Notes: a model not told the origin generated them from the sequence alone. DNA of 63,518 nucleotides from an uncultured Clostridia bacterium (GCA_944384835.1 CALWUU010000004.1:1-63518); one strand, 5' to 3'; positions 26,994 through 36,486 are shown, counted from the stretch's first letter. Numbers and translations: made by a program.

Positions 26994-27641
26994 TTATTTT
27001 ATTTGACGCAAGTCAGGGTCTTTCATAACATATTTTCGTATGGGATACGCAATTGCGTAAGCTGTAACAGCAGAGATCATAGCTTCGGGTATGCCGTTGG
27101 TAAGTACAGTTAGACCGATAGCTGCCAGCAGAGCTTCATAGGCAATTCCCAAAGCAGATGCATAGCTTTGCCCAAAGAATAAGTAAATGCTGCCTAATAC
27201 CAAAAAAGTATTGGTAAGGCTGGCTAAAACACCGGACAGACCATAAGTGAAAATAGAAAATTTGTAACGCAATAGCTTTGCAAATCCTTTTGCACTTACA
27301 GCTGCAACAACACCTGTTAATATACGGGGAACAAAACAGATGACAAGACTCCAGCCGTTGCCGTGGATATCTCCAATAGAGACAAATGGAGTAAAAACAA
27401 ATGCGGTTGGTCCGGGTGAGATGAAAGTCCATACAATAAAGCTGAATAGTCCTGCAAAAAATCCCATAGCCGCGCCGGCTCCTACACCAAGTAAAATACC
27501 GGTAAGAATTACAGGAATCATAGCCAATGTTGCTACCATAGGGCCTATTGGGATTGAGCCCAAAGGTGTGAAGCACATGATGACTTCCAGTGCCAGTAAG
27601 ATGGAGAATTGCACCATCTTAATTAAGGCGTTTCTTTTCAT
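26994..27641 (-). CDS. ECF transporter S-component, probably pantothenate (PanT-like)
   Basis: A 215-residue integral membrane protein with about six hydrophobic segments. The family pattern includes an N-terminal helix, GPMVATLAMIPVILTGILLG (split as GPMVATLAMIP and GILLGVGAGAAMG) and a short basic tail. As an S-component it would bind a vitamin and dock with a shared energising module encoded elsewhere. The gene lies just after type III pantothenate kinase on the same strand, the reason for proposing pantothenate; the substrate is otherwise not visible. AAGGAGGAAG precedes ATG 27641. Confidence 0.85.
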   Translation of the reverse strand: MKRNALIKMVQFSILLALEVIMCFTPLGSIPIGPMVATLAMIPVILTGILLGVGAGAAMGFFAGLFSFIVWTFISPGPTAFVFTPFVSIGDIHGNGWSLVICFVPRILTGVVAAVSAKGFAKLLRYKFSIFTYGLSGVLASLTNTFLVLGSIYLFFGQSYASALGIAYEALLAAIGLTVLTNGIPEAMISAVTAYAIAYPIRKYVMKDPDLRQIK

Positions 27642-27702
27642 AAAAACTTCCTCCTTGCTGCTGCTCTTTTTAGATGCAGCGCAGTTTGTATTTATATGAA
27701 AA

Positions 27703-27764
27703 CAAAAACTGTATTATCTTCCCATAAGCAGTTTTTGCTCATACCGATAAGGAAATACTGCTTA
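27703..27764 (-). promoter_or_regulatory. Two overlapping inverted repeats between coaX and the ECF S-component gene
   Basis: TAAGCAGT (27725-27732) pairs with ACTGCTTA (27757-27764, including the coaX stop codon). CAAAAACTG (27703-27711) pairs with CAGTTTTTG (27729-27737). The two stems share 27729-27732 and cannot form together, the layout of an attenuator. The minus-strand 3' side is T-rich but has no clean terminator run. Confidence 0.4.
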
Positions 27765-28565
27765 TTTTATATGTTTTGTGTGCGCTTTGTTTTTTTCATA
27801 GATCATGCGTAATCCGTCTAATAAAAGATGCTCGCTTAATTCTAACTTTCTTTTACAAGCGGGTATGATAATATCAGCTAAACCACCGGTAGCAATCAAA
27901 GTTGCCGGTTGTCCCAATTCTTCTTCAATACGGTCGGCAATGCCGTCTATCATAGCGGCTGTACCGTAAATAGCGCCGGATTGCATTGAATGAATGGTAT
28001 TGGTGCCAATAACCGTCTTGGGTTTTTCAACATTGATATGGGGAAGCAATGCAGTTTTGTTTGCAAGCGCCTCCAATGTAATGGTAACTCCCGCGCATAT
28101 AGTGCCTCCTAAAAAGTAACCTTTTTCATCAATTACGCTAATGGTGGTTGCAGTGCCAAGGTCAAAAATAATGCAAGGTAAAGGATATTTTGCAACAGCA
28201 GCTACTGCACCGGCTACCAAATCAGCTCCTAATTGGGCGGGATTGTCAATTCTGATATTTAAACCGGTTTTGATTCCGGGACCCAATAACATTGGTGTAA
28301 TGCCGGTTACTTTTACAAATGCTTGTTTCATAGTATCACTTAGTTCCGGTACAACAGAACAGATGATAACATCTTGAATAGAATGCTCGTCAATATGGTA
28401 TAAAGATAACAGCTGACTGATTGCCATAGCGTACTGGTCATCCGTTTTACGGTGTTCCGTTAAAAAACGAGCAATAAATGAAGGCGTTTGTGCCACAGAT
28501 TTATTTTCTATTTGAAATCCGCCAATAATGATATGTGTATTGCCGATGTCCACAGTAAGCAACAT
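27762..28565 (-). CDS. coaX: Type III pantothenate kinase
   Basis: A 267-residue CoaX. The phosphate-binding start LLTVDIGNTHIIIGGF, the pantothenate/dimer motif GADLVAGAVAA near 105, and the DLGTATTISVID block near 130 are intact, as is the C-terminal ATGGLADII adenosine motif. It catalyses the first step of coenzyme A synthesis. A GGGAGG ribosome binding site precedes ATG 28565. It leads a two-gene unit with the ECF S-component, consistent with coupled pantothenate uptake and trapping. Confidence 0.95.
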   Translation of the reverse strand: MLLTVDIGNTHIIIGGFQIENKSVAQTPSFIARFLTEHRKTDDQYAMAISQLLSLYHIDEHSIQDVIICSVVPELSDTMKQAFVKVTGITPMLLGPGIKTGLNIRIDNPAQLGADLVAGAVAAVAKYPLPCIIFDLGTATTISVIDEKGYFLGGTICAGVTITLEALANKTALLPHINVEKPKTVIGTNTIHSMQSGAIYGTAAMIDGIADRIEEELGQPATLIATGGLADIIIPACKRKLELSEHLLLDGLRMIYEKNKAHTKHIK

Positions 28566-28761
28566 ATATATTTCCTCCCAATGGGGTTGTATTCTTTTCA
28601 GGTTATTATAGCATATAAAAAATTGCCATGCAATTTTAAATAAATAAGAGCGAAAACATTCTAGTTAATAGCCAAAATCCATGATTTTGTTTCTATTGCC
28701 AGGTTGTTAGAACATATGAAAATTACCAAGTGATTTCTAAATTCCGCATTCTTCTGTTTCG

Positions 28762-28807
28762 TCAAATAAAAGGCAGATCCGTATTTACGGATCTGCCTTT
28801 TATTTGA
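28762..28807. terminator. Bidirectional terminator between bceB-like gene and coaX promoter region
   Basis: A 22-bp perfect stem with a 2-nt loop (core GGCAGATCCGTA / TACGGATCTGCC) with A- and T-rich ends. It lies downstream of the ABC permease on the minus strand. Confidence 0.85.
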
Positions 28808-28834
28808 TATATAGAAAGTGTCTCATAAGCAATA

Positions 28835-30862
28835 TTAATTTTTCTTAGGTCTTATCATGCCCTTGCAGCCCCAATAGGTTGCCAAGAAGTATCCGCCGTA
28901 TACTACTAGCATAATGCCTGCTGTGACTAAAGACATGGTCAGGATACTGGTGCCCGAACCAAATAGCTGCACTATTGTACTTGAGAATTGGATTCCCACT
29001 ACGGTATGGATAATGGCAAGCAGTAAAGGCATAGCAAAATAAATTGCAATTTGAGTAAATAGCGCATGATGAATCATTTTAGGATCTGCGCCTAATTTTC
29101 TGAGAAGATTATAGCGAACAGTATTATCAGAGGCTTCTGCAAGCTGCTGTAAAGCGAGAATGGCCACACATGTGATTAAGAACACTAAGCCGATATAAAT
29201 TGCAATAAAGGACACAATTACGCTGGTACCTACATTGCTTTGATAAACGCCTTCTTTATCGGTATATTGATAGTATTCATGATATTGGTCGTATTCCTGC
29301 TCTTGAACTTTCTTAGAAATGCCGTTTTGGAAGGCTTCTGTGGCTTCCTGCGCATAGTCGCTGTCGCTTTGTCTGTACAGTATATTTAAAACATGAGAGT
29401 TAGGTGTGAATCCGGTTAATGCGGTGTCAGGTACAATAATTGTTCCTGTATCTATTAAAGAATACTCTGTATATAATGTTTCATTTAATATTTTGTGGAT
29501 TCCTAACTGATATTCATGGTTGTTTAACGTGATAGATTGATTGTTTTCCATATGATAGTAAGGTTGTACCAAGTAGCTGTTACAGTTGATTGCAAATTCG
29601 TAGTCTCCCAGTGAAATAGGTTCTTTTCCCTGAGATACCAAAACGTGGTTGTAATCGGAAAGAGATATTACCCTCATATAGGAATTTTGCGCTGTGGACG
29701 GTACATCAGGCAATAGATTCGGTATATCTGACATTCTCAGCAAAGTATCGTAAAATGCTATTTCAACATAATCTTTTGCATATAAATCAAGCTGCTTCTG
29801 CAAGTCGAAGGATTCCGTTATATTTTTACGTTCTGCAGATTGTGCTTGAGTTCCGTCTTGTTGTGTGTATCCCGTTATGGAGAGATCATAAGGTGCAGCG
29901 GATTTTACTGCCTGAGAGGAAGCGTGCGCAATACTGATTCCAGCAGAAAACGTTACCATAGTAACAAACAGCATTAAGCAAATGAGACCGATTGAAATAA
30001 ATGCAGTATTAATTTTGGAACTGATTTGTCTGAAAATAAACATATTCAGACCTTTGTAATAAAGCTTTTTGTTTGCTTTGATGACTCGCAGTAAAATACC
30101 TGAAAGAGAGAAGAAAAACAGAAGAGTGCCTACACAGCCGAGAATAATACAAGTCAATAGTATACCGCCGCTTTCCCAGCCTTTTGTTAAGACCAAATAG
30201 TATGCAGCGGCAAAACAAGCAATGGATATTACAAATGCCGTAATTGAAATCCAAATATTCCTTACTTTAAATGTCTCATTTTTTCGGCTTGCTTGCAGTA
30301 AAGTAATCAATTTGTATTTTGAGATAGAAATGGTATTAAATATCATAACAATCAGGAATATAATACCAAAATACAAAAGCGTCTTATAAAACGCGCTTAG
30401 AGAAAAGGTAAATTGGAAAGCAGATAAATCCATCTCAAAAATACCTGCTGTAATTGCAGATAATCCTTGTGAGGCGAAAATACCTACCGCCAAACCAATT
30501 CCTAATGAAAAGATACCAATCAACAAAGTTTCAACTATTAAAATACGTGAAATTTTTCCTTTATCCATGCCTAACAGCATGTAAATACCCAATTCTTTTT
30601 TACGCCGTTTCATTAAAAAGCGGTTTGAATATACAACCAAAAAACCTAAGATAAAGGAAATGAAAATAGAGACATATCCAATGGCGGAAGTTAACAGCTG
30701 AATGATTTCTTTCTGGTTTGAGTTCAGAGAGGTCATGGCCTGCTGAGAATCTATGGAGTTAAAGACATAGAACAGGCAGACGCCAAATGTAAGCGTCAAG
30801 AAATAAATTGCATAGTCGCGCAGACTGCGTCTGACATTGTGAATGGCAAGCTTAAAAAACAT
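28835..30862 (-). CDS. BceB-type ABC permease (FtsX-like)
   Basis: A 675-residue permease of the peptide-detoxification family. Ten membrane segments are seen: one near the start (FLTLTFGVCLFYVF), three before 170, four between 200 and 315, a large extracytoplasmic domain (about 325-540), then three C-terminal helices. The large loop between TM7 and TM8 is the hallmark of BceB. ATG 30862 is preferred over a GTG at 30874 that overlaps the ribosome binding site AGGAGGTGA. It overlaps the ATPase gene by 11 nt. With its ATPase it would remove lipid-II-binding peptides such as bacitracin and signal to the kinase. Confidence 0.9.
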   Translation of the reverse strand: MFFKLAIHNVRRSLRDYAIYFLTLTFGVCLFYVFNSIDSQQAMTSLNSNQKEIIQLLTSAIGYVSIFISFILGFLVVYSNRFLMKRRKKELGIYMLLGMDKGKISRILIVETLLIGIFSLGIGLAVGIFASQGLSAITAGIFEMDLSAFQFTFSLSAFYKTLLYFGIIFLIVMIFNTISISKYKLITLLQASRKNETFKVRNIWISITAFVISIACFAAAYYLVLTKGWESGGILLTCIILGCVGTLLFFFSLSGILLRVIKANKKLYYKGLNMFIFRQISSKINTAFISIGLICLMLFVTMVTFSAGISIAHASSQAVKSAAPYDLSITGYTQQDGTQAQSAERKNITESFDLQKQLDLYAKDYVEIAFYDTLLRMSDIPNLLPDVPSTAQNSYMRVISLSDYNHVLVSQGKEPISLGDYEFAINCNSYLVQPYYHMENNQSITLNNHEYQLGIHKILNETLYTEYSLIDTGTIIVPDTALTGFTPNSHVLNILYRQSDSDYAQEATEAFQNGISKKVQEQEYDQYHEYYQYTDKEGVYQSNVGTSVIVSFIAIYIGLVFLITCVAILALQQLAEASDNTVRYNLLRKLGADPKMIHHALFTQIAIYFAMPLLLAIIHTVVGIQFSSTIVQLFGSGTSILTMSLVTAGIMLVVYGGYFLATYWGCKGMIRPKKN

Positions 30863-31619
30863 TGGAATTGTCACCTCCTAATAGTGTGACAACCGATATG
30901 ATTTTATCGAAAAACTGTTTTCGAGTATCGTTTCCCCGAATCAATTCATTGAATATTTTGCCGTCTTTAATAAATAAGATGCGGTGACAATAGCTTGCCG
31001 TGAAAGCGTCATGTGTTACCATTAAAATAGTGGCAGACAAGTCATGATTTAATGTTTCAAAGCTTTCCAGAAGCATACGGGCTGACTTGGAATCTAACGC
31101 GCCGGTTGGTTCGTCCGCTAGGATTAAAGAAGGCTGTGTAATAATTGCTCTTGCACAAGCTACCCTTTGCTTTTGACCGCCGGATAATTGATATGGATAT
31201 TTTTTCAATATTTCTGAAATACCTAATGCTTTGGCAACATAATTGACTTTGGCTTCAATTTGTTTTACGGGAGTTTTGATAATGGTCAAAGCCAGCGCAA
31301 TATTTTCATATGCTGTCAAGGTGTCCAGCAAATTAAAATCTTGAAATACAAAACCAAGCTGTTCTCTTCGAAAGGCTGAAAGCTGTTTTGATTTCATGGT
31401 AGTGATATTTTTGCCGTTTACATAAATATGTCCGGACGTAACTGTATCTATGGTGGAAATACAATTGAGCAAGGTCGTTTTACCGCTGCCGGAAGCACCC
31501 ATGATACCCACAAGTTCTCCTTTATTTACAGAGAAGCTGATGTTATCTACCGCTTTGGTTACCATACCTTTATTGCCGTAGTATTTTTCTATATTACTTA
31601 CATTCAAAATGGGTTCCAT
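30852..31619 (-). CDS. BceA-type ABC transporter ATP-binding protein
   Basis: A 255-residue nucleotide-binding subunit. Walker A GASGSGKT is at 41-48, the signature LSGGQKQR at 145-152, and Walker B ILADEPTGALD at 166-176, followed by the H-loop in MVTHD. AAAGGAG precedes ATG 31619. A promoter and BceR-type operator lie upstream, after the kinase terminator, so the transporter genes form their own inducible unit. Confidence 0.95.
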   Translation of the reverse strand: MEPILNVSNIEKYYGNKGMVTKAVDNISFSVNKGELVGIMGASGSGKTTLLNCISTIDTVTSGHIYVNGKNITTMKSKQLSAFRREQLGFVFQDFNLLDTLTAYENIALALTIIKTPVKQIEAKVNYVAKALGISEILKKYPYQLSGGQKQRVACARAIITQPSLILADEPTGALDSKSARMLLESFETLNHDLSATILMVTHDAFTASYCHRILFIKDGKIFNELIRGNDTRKQFFDKIISVVTLLGGDNSNVF

Positions 31620-31654
31620 AATTACCGTGGCTCCTTTTGTGATTTTGTAATTTC

Positions 31655-31660
31655 AGTATA
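31655..31660 (-). promoter_or_regulatory. -10 element of the bceAB-like promoter
   Basis: TATACT on the minus strand, about 36 bp upstream of the ATPase start. No good -35 lies 17 bp away, which fits an activator-dependent promoter. Confidence 0.5.
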
Positions 31661-31703
31661 CACATTTTTCCGTGGTGGTACCATGGATTTGGCTTACAGC
31701 AAG

Positions 31704-31719
31704 CTTACGAATTTGTAAG
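31704..31719. promoter_or_regulatory. Candidate BceR-type operator
   Basis: CTTACGAATTTGTAAG is an inverted repeat (CTTAC-N6-GTAAG), close to the TTACA-N4-TGTAA consensus of BceR-like regulators with one mismatch, about 43 bp upstream of the -10 element of the transporter genes. Confidence 0.6.
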
Positions 31720-31730
31720 ATTCATAAAAT

Positions 31731-31755
31731 AAAAAATCAGCCTTTGCAGGCTGAT
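31731..31755 (-). terminator. Terminator between kinase and transporter genes
   Basis: ATCAGCCT and AGGCTGAT form an 8-bp stem with loop TTGC, followed on the minus strand by six T. Confidence 0.85.
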
Positions 31756-31757
31756 AC

Positions 31758-32777
31758 TTAATCTTCCAATACATGCATATTGCCGACAGGAAATGTAATG
31801 GTAACTGTAGTGCCTTGTCCCAGAACGGAATCCAGTGCAATGGAAAGGCCCAATTTTCCGCACAGTTTTTTGCATATAAATAATCCCATACCTGTGGATT
31901 TTGCAAAATTCCGGCCGTTTTCTCCTGTAAATCCTTGTTCAAAGACACGTGGAATATCTTGTTCCCCTATGCCGCTCCCATTGTCCTGTATAAGCAGTGA
32001 AACGTGCTGCGCTTCTTTTTCAGCGGTAAAGGTGAGACGAAGAAGGCGCTTTGGAGATTGATATTTGATTGCATTGAGAATGAGCTGGCCCAATATAAAT
32101 TGTACCCATTTGCTGTCAGTAAACACCGTAACGTCCAACTGTTTCATTTCAATTGCAGTTTTATTTTCAATTAACTGTTTGGAATGTTGTTTTAAAGCGG
32201 TTCCTACTATGTCTTTTAAATTGCATGATTTAATGACATAATCTTTTTCCACGTAATTGCTGCGTGCATAATATAAAGACTGTTCCACAAAATTTTCAAT
32301 ATTCAAAATTTCTTCATACATACTCTGAGTGGCCGGTGTTTTATTATTTTCGTAAATCAAAGATGCGCAGGCAATGGGCGTTTTGATTTCATGTACCCAT
32401 GTTTCAATATATTCCCGATATTCTTTGGAATGATTTCTGTAAACAGACACTTCATCTGCCATGGATTTATTACATTGGTACAGTACTTCGCACAGAATGT
32501 CTCCTTCAGCAAAATGAGGGGGATCCAGCATCTCGTGCAATAAATACTTTTTATCCAACGTTTCTAAGTTATGCATTACGGTGTCATAAAATTTTTTCTT
32601 GCGTATAAAATCAATTAAAATAGCAATCAATAAAAACATCCATACCAATAGATTGATAAAAAGAATTCCTTCGCCGGAAAGCCGCATGATTAACAATAAG
32701 CAGCTAATTAACAACATTGCAAAAAAAAGGCAAAGAAACAGTATCCAGTGATCTTTTAAATATTGACGGAATTTCAT
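31758..32777 (-). CDS. BceS-type intramembrane-sensing histidine kinase
   Basis: A 339-residue kinase with two membrane helices (about 11-31 and 38-58) separated by only a few residues, so no external sensor domain exists: the intramembrane-sensing type that is activated by its ABC transporter. The phospho-acceptor is H129 in WVHEIKTP; N, G1 and G2 boxes follow (LILNAIKY, DNGSGIGEQDI, GMGLFICKKLC). Its ATG overlaps the response regulator stop (ATGA). Confidence 0.93.
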   Translation of the reverse strand: MKFRQYLKDHWILFLCLFFAMLLISCLLLIMRLSGEGILFINLLVWMFLLIAILIDFIRKKKFYDTVMHNLETLDKKYLLHEMLDPPHFAEGDILCEVLYQCNKSMADEVSVYRNHSKEYREYIETWVHEIKTPIACASLIYENNKTPATQSMYEEILNIENFVEQSLYYARSNYVEKDYVIKSCNLKDIVGTALKQHSKQLIENKTAIEMKQLDVTVFTDSKWVQFILGQLILNAIKYQSPKRLLRLTFTAEKEAQHVSLLIQDNGSGIGEQDIPRVFEQGFTGENGRNFAKSTGMGLFICKKLCGKLGLSIALDSVLGQGTTVTITFPVGNMHVLED

Positions 32778-33439
32778 ACAATATACCCCATACCGCGCTT
32801 GGTTTTCAAGTAATTTGTTACGCCGATGCTTTCTAACTTTTTACGCAAACGATTGATATTCACCGTAAGCGTGTTGTCATCAATAAACTCATCTGTCTGC
32901 CATAATGCATTGATTAACTCATCCCTGGATTGAATGGTTCCTTTATTCTGCATGAGCAAGTGAAGAATTTTTAATTCATTTTTGGTAAGTTCGGCTGTTT
33001 GACCGTTGGCGGTTATGGTACTGTCTGATAGTGAGAGCATAACGCCGTTGTGTTCTAATTGAGCTTCATGGTCTGTTTGATAGCTTCTTTTTAATAACGC
33101 GGCGATTCGCGCCAATAATATTTGGGTATGGTATGGTTTGGTGATGAAATCGTCCGCACCCAAATTCATACTCATCAATTCGTCTACATCACTGTTGCGG
33201 CTGGTAACAATGATGATAGGAATTTGAGAATGACTGCGTATTTCTCTGCAAATATGATAACCGTCAAAATGAGGCAGGTTGATATCCAATAATATTAGAT
33301 GTGGAGACGCGGCTTCTATTGCAGGAAGAACAGATGTAAAATCGTCCGTTGTAATACACTCATATCCATACTTCTCTAATAATGTTTTTAATTCTGTACG
33401 TATGGTCAGTTCATCTTCCACAATGAATATTTTGAACAT
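32774..33439 (-). CDS. BceR-type OmpR-family response regulator
   Basis: A 221-residue OmpR-family regulator: receiver domain with phospho-Asp52 (LILLDINLP), Thr/Ser79-80 and Lys101, then a winged-helix DNA-binding domain from about 125. It is first in the regulatory pair with the kinase and divergent from murE. It likely activates the bceAB-like unit through the inverted repeat at 31704-31719. Confidence 0.95.
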   Translation of the reverse strand: MFKIFIVEDELTIRTELKTLLEKYGYECITTDDFTSVLPAIEAASPHLILLDINLPHFDGYHICREIRSHSQIPIIIVTSRNSDVDELMSMNLGADDFITKPYHTQILLARIAALLKRSYQTDHEAQLEHNGVMLSLSDSTITANGQTAELTKNELKILHLLMQNKGTIQSRDELINALWQTDEFIDDNTLTVNINRLRKKLESIGVTNYLKTKRGMGYIV

Positions 33440-33523
33440 TGTATTGCCTGCCTCTCCATTTATGAATCATATTTTTGTCTATACGTATCATAGCAATATT
33501 TGTGAAAAAGCGCAAGGCGCTAT

Positions 33524-33552
33524 TTGACATTAGCTATGGCTTATTGTATCAT
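33524..33552 (+). promoter_or_regulatory. murE-murF promoter
   Basis: TTGACA (33524-33529), 17-bp spacer, TATCAT (33547-33552), 30 bp upstream of murE. Confidence 0.8.
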
Positions 33553-33581
33553 CAAGATACTGAAGATTAGGGGGATATTCC

Positions 33582-35048
33582 ATGCGTTTATCTGAATTAT
33601 TAGCAGATATTTCTTATACAGCAACCAATTTTCAAGATGTAGCTGTTACCGATTTGGTGTATGACTCACGCAAGGTGGTAACAGGTTGTGCATTTATCTG
33701 TTTGAAGGGGGCTGCTGTGGATGGTCACACTTTTGCGCAGCAAGCAGCAGATAATGGAGCGTCTGTATTAATTGTGCAGGAAGATGTAACGGTCACGTAT
33801 GAGATTCCTATTATAAAGGTATCCCATACCCGTAAAGCTTTGGCGATGATGTCGGCTGCATTTTTCCATCACCCCGCAAAAGAAATTCCGGTCATTGGTT
33901 TAACTGGGACTAAGGGAAAAACCACTACGGCCTATATGATTCGTTCTATTTTGGAAGAAGCAGGATATTCCACAGGGTTAATCGGCACAGTGGGGGTCTT
34001 GATCGGAGAAACCGTTTATCCTACCGGCAACACTACCCCTGAATCTTACGAAATGCAGAAATATTTAAGAAAAATGGCAGACATGGGGTGCAAAGCCGCA
34101 GTGGTAGAAGCATCTTCCATTGGATTAAGAGAATTTCGTACAGCCGGTATGACATTTGAGGTAGGAGTATTTACAAATTTTTCAGAAGACCATATTGGCG
34201 GCGTAGAGCACAAAGATATGGAAGAGTATTTGCAATGCAAAAAAATATTATTCAAACAATGTCGTTTTGGGGCAGTGAATTGCGATGATGCGGTATGGAA
34301 CAAAATGATAGAGGGCAATACTTGTGAGAGTATTGCTACATTCGGATTTTCAGATATAGCGGATTATCATGCAAGTAAGGAACAATTGATTAATAAACCG
34401 GGATATTTGGGTGTTCACTTCCAGTTGGATGGTAAATGTCATTTGGAGGTAGACGTGGCAATTCCGGGTAAATTCAGCGTATACAATGCTTTAGCGGCTA
34501 TTGCTGCGTGTTCTTATTTCCGTGTTAAACCGGAACATATCCTGAAAGGTTTGGATACCGTAAAAGTGAAGGGCAGGGTAGAAATGATACCTGTGGACGG
34601 TCCTTACACATTATTAATTGATTATGCTCATAACGCCGTTAGTATGGAAAGTTTGTTAAAAACATTAAAAGAGTATCATCCAAACCGTATTATCTGTATG
34701 TTTGGTGCAGGGGGAAACCGTTCTAAATCACGACGATTTGAGGTAGGAGAAGTTTGCGGACAGCTGGCGGATTTATCAGTTGTAACAGCTGACAATTCCC
34801 GCTTTGAACCGGTAATGGATATCATTGAGGATATTAAAGTGGGTCTTGCAAAAACCAACGGAGACTATGTGGTGGTGCCGGATAGAAAAGAAGCCATTGC
34901 ATATTGCATGGAACATGCACAGCCGGGAGACATTGTTGTATTAGCCGGTAAAGGCCATGAAGATTATCAGGAAATAGAAGGGGTCAAGTATCCTTTTGAT
35001 GAACATGAAATTGTAAAAGAATTGAATATTAGTATGAGAAATGCGTAA
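33582..35048 (+). CDS. murE: UDP-MurNAc-tripeptide ligase MurE
   Basis: A 488-residue Mur ligase. The N-terminal domain binds UDP (LVYDSRKVVTGCAFICLKG, read as YDSRKVV..AFICLKG), the ATP loop is GLTGTKGKTTTAY near 109, the carbamylated-Lys region follows, and KVKGRVEMIP marks the C-terminal domain. At the third amino-acid specificity site it reads D404-N-S-R407 where meso-diaminopimelate enzymes have DNPR; Asn and Arg are kept, so mDAP is the likely addition. AGGGGGATA precedes ATG 33582. It is the first gene of a murE-murF unit. Confidence 0.93.
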   Translation: MRLSELLADISYTATNFQDVAVTDLVYDSRKVVTGCAFICLKGAAVDGHTFAQQAADNGASVLIVQEDVTVTYEIPIIKVSHTRKALAMMSAAFFHHPAKEIPVIGLTGTKGKTTTAYMIRSILEEAGYSTGLIGTVGVLIGETVYPTGNTTPESYEMQKYLRKMADMGCKAAVVEASSIGLREFRTAGMTFEVGVFTNFSEDHIGGVEHKDMEEYLQCKKILFKQCRFGAVNCDDAVWNKMIEGNTCESIATFGFSDIADYHASKEQLINKPGYLGVHFQLDGKCHLEVDVAIPGKFSVYNALAAIAACSYFRVKPEHILKGLDTVKVKGRVEMIPVDGPYTLLIDYAHNAVSMESLLKTLKEYHPNRIICMFGAGGNRSKSRRFEVGEVCGQLADLSVVTADNSRFEPVMDIIEDIKVGLAKTNGDYVVVPDRKEAIAYCMEHAQPGDIVVLAGKGHEDYQEIEGVKYPFDEHEIVKELNISMRNA

Positions 35049-35074
35049 CATGGAAGTGAAAGAAGGAACAAAAT

Positions 35075-36439
35075 ATGCAAATGCTTGTAAAAGATATTGT
35101 AAAAGCATGCAACGGCGTATTGCTGTGCGGAGACCCTGAAACCGTGGTTACCTCTGTCGAAACGGACAGCAGGCTAATAGAACCCGAAGCTTTATTTATA
35201 CCAATTGTAGGACAAAAAACAGATGCGCACCAATATATTCAGCAAATATTTGATAAAGGAGCAGCAGCCACTTTAACACAAGAGCATGCATCCATGGAGG
35301 ATGCTTCCCATTGTTGGATCTATGTGGAGCAAACACAAGATGCATTGCAAAAAATTGCGACGGCTTACCGCAACCGATTTCAGGTGCCGGTGGTGGGCGT
35401 TACGGGAAGCGTTGGAAAAACCAGTACCAGAGAAATGATTGCGCTGGCGCTGTCCGCAGAAAAAAATGTAATGCAAACCAAAGGAAATTCCAATAGTCAA
35501 ATTGGATTGCCGCTTACCATGTTTCAGTTTGAAAAGGAACATACCGCCGCTGTCATTGAAATGGGTATCAGTGAATTTGGAGAAATGGAACGTTTGGTAC
35601 ATATTGCGCAGCCCAATTACGCGGTGGTAACCAATATAGGCATTGCACATATTGAGCAGTTGAAAACCAGAGAAAATATTATGCGGGAAAAGCTAAAAAT
35701 TGCAGACGCGTTTGATGAAAATTCCATTCTGTTTTTAAACGGCGACGATGAGATGCTGGCAAGTATTTGTCAAACAACTTCATTGCCGGTCGTATACTAT
35801 GGTACTCAGTCTTGGTGTACTTATCGTGCTAAAGATATCCAAACGAATGGTATGAATACAATATTTACCGTACTTACTCCAACTTACACTTCTAAGGTGA
35901 TCTTGCCTGTTTTAGGCATGCACAATGTCTTAAACGCATTATCCGCAATTGCCGTATCAGAATCTATGGGGTTGAATTTGGATAAGGTTGTGGCAAAACT
36001 GAGTGAATACAGACCGCCTGAAATGCGTCAGACTGTTTATCATGCAAATGATATTACTGTAATTGATGATTCTTACAATGCCAGTCCGGATTCCGTAAAA
36101 AGCGGAGTAGACGTACTTTGCAGCTTACCGAATAAAGGCAGAAAAATAGCGGTTTTAGCCGATATGATGGAATTAGGTGATATCAGTGAACAAGCACATT
36201 TCGACACAGGAGTTGCTGTTGGGCAAACTATAACAGATGTTTTAATTACAGTTGGTCCGCGAGCGGTCAAAATTGCAGAGGGCGCAATTTCTGTAAAACC
36301 GGATATGACAGTTGTAATTTGTGAAACTAATCAGGAAGCAATCCGAGTATTAAAAGAAATCATAAAAAAAGATGACGCGATGATGGTAAAAGGCTCTCGC
36401 AGTATGAAAACCGATGAAATTGTAAAAGCATTTCTATAA
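35075..36439 (+). CDS. murF: UDP-MurNAc-tripeptide-D-Ala-D-Ala ligase MurF
   Basis: A 454-residue ligase that adds D-Ala-D-Ala to the UDP-MurNAc tripeptide. The ATP loop is GVTGSVGKTSTREM near 110, GNSNSQIGLPLTM near 136 binds substrate, and MDDSYNASPDS-like IDDSYNASPDS (near 330) and LADMMELG are family marks. It lies 26 nt after murE with GAAGGAAC as ribosome binding site; a terminator follows. Confidence 0.95.
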   Translation: MQMLVKDIVKACNGVLLCGDPETVVTSVETDSRLIEPEALFIPIVGQKTDAHQYIQQIFDKGAAATLTQEHASMEDASHCWIYVEQTQDALQKIATAYRNRFQVPVVGVTGSVGKTSTREMIALALSAEKNVMQTKGNSNSQIGLPLTMFQFEKEHTAAVIEMGISEFGEMERLVHIAQPNYAVVTNIGIAHIEQLKTRENIMREKLKIADAFDENSILFLNGDDEMLASICQTTSLPVVYYGTQSWCTYRAKDIQTNGMNTIFTVLTPTYTSKVILPVLGMHNVLNALSAIAVSESMGLNLDKVVAKLSEYRPPEMRQTVYHANDITVIDDSYNASPDSVKSGVDVLCSLPNKGRKIAVLADMMELGDISEQAHFDTGVAVGQTITDVLITVGPRAVKIAEGAISVKPDMTVVICETNQEAIRVLKEIIKKDDAMMVKGSRSMKTDEIVKAFL

Positions 36440-36486
36440 AAATTAAGAAGTGTTGATGTTCGATAAAATAGATTTTGGGGAATGAC

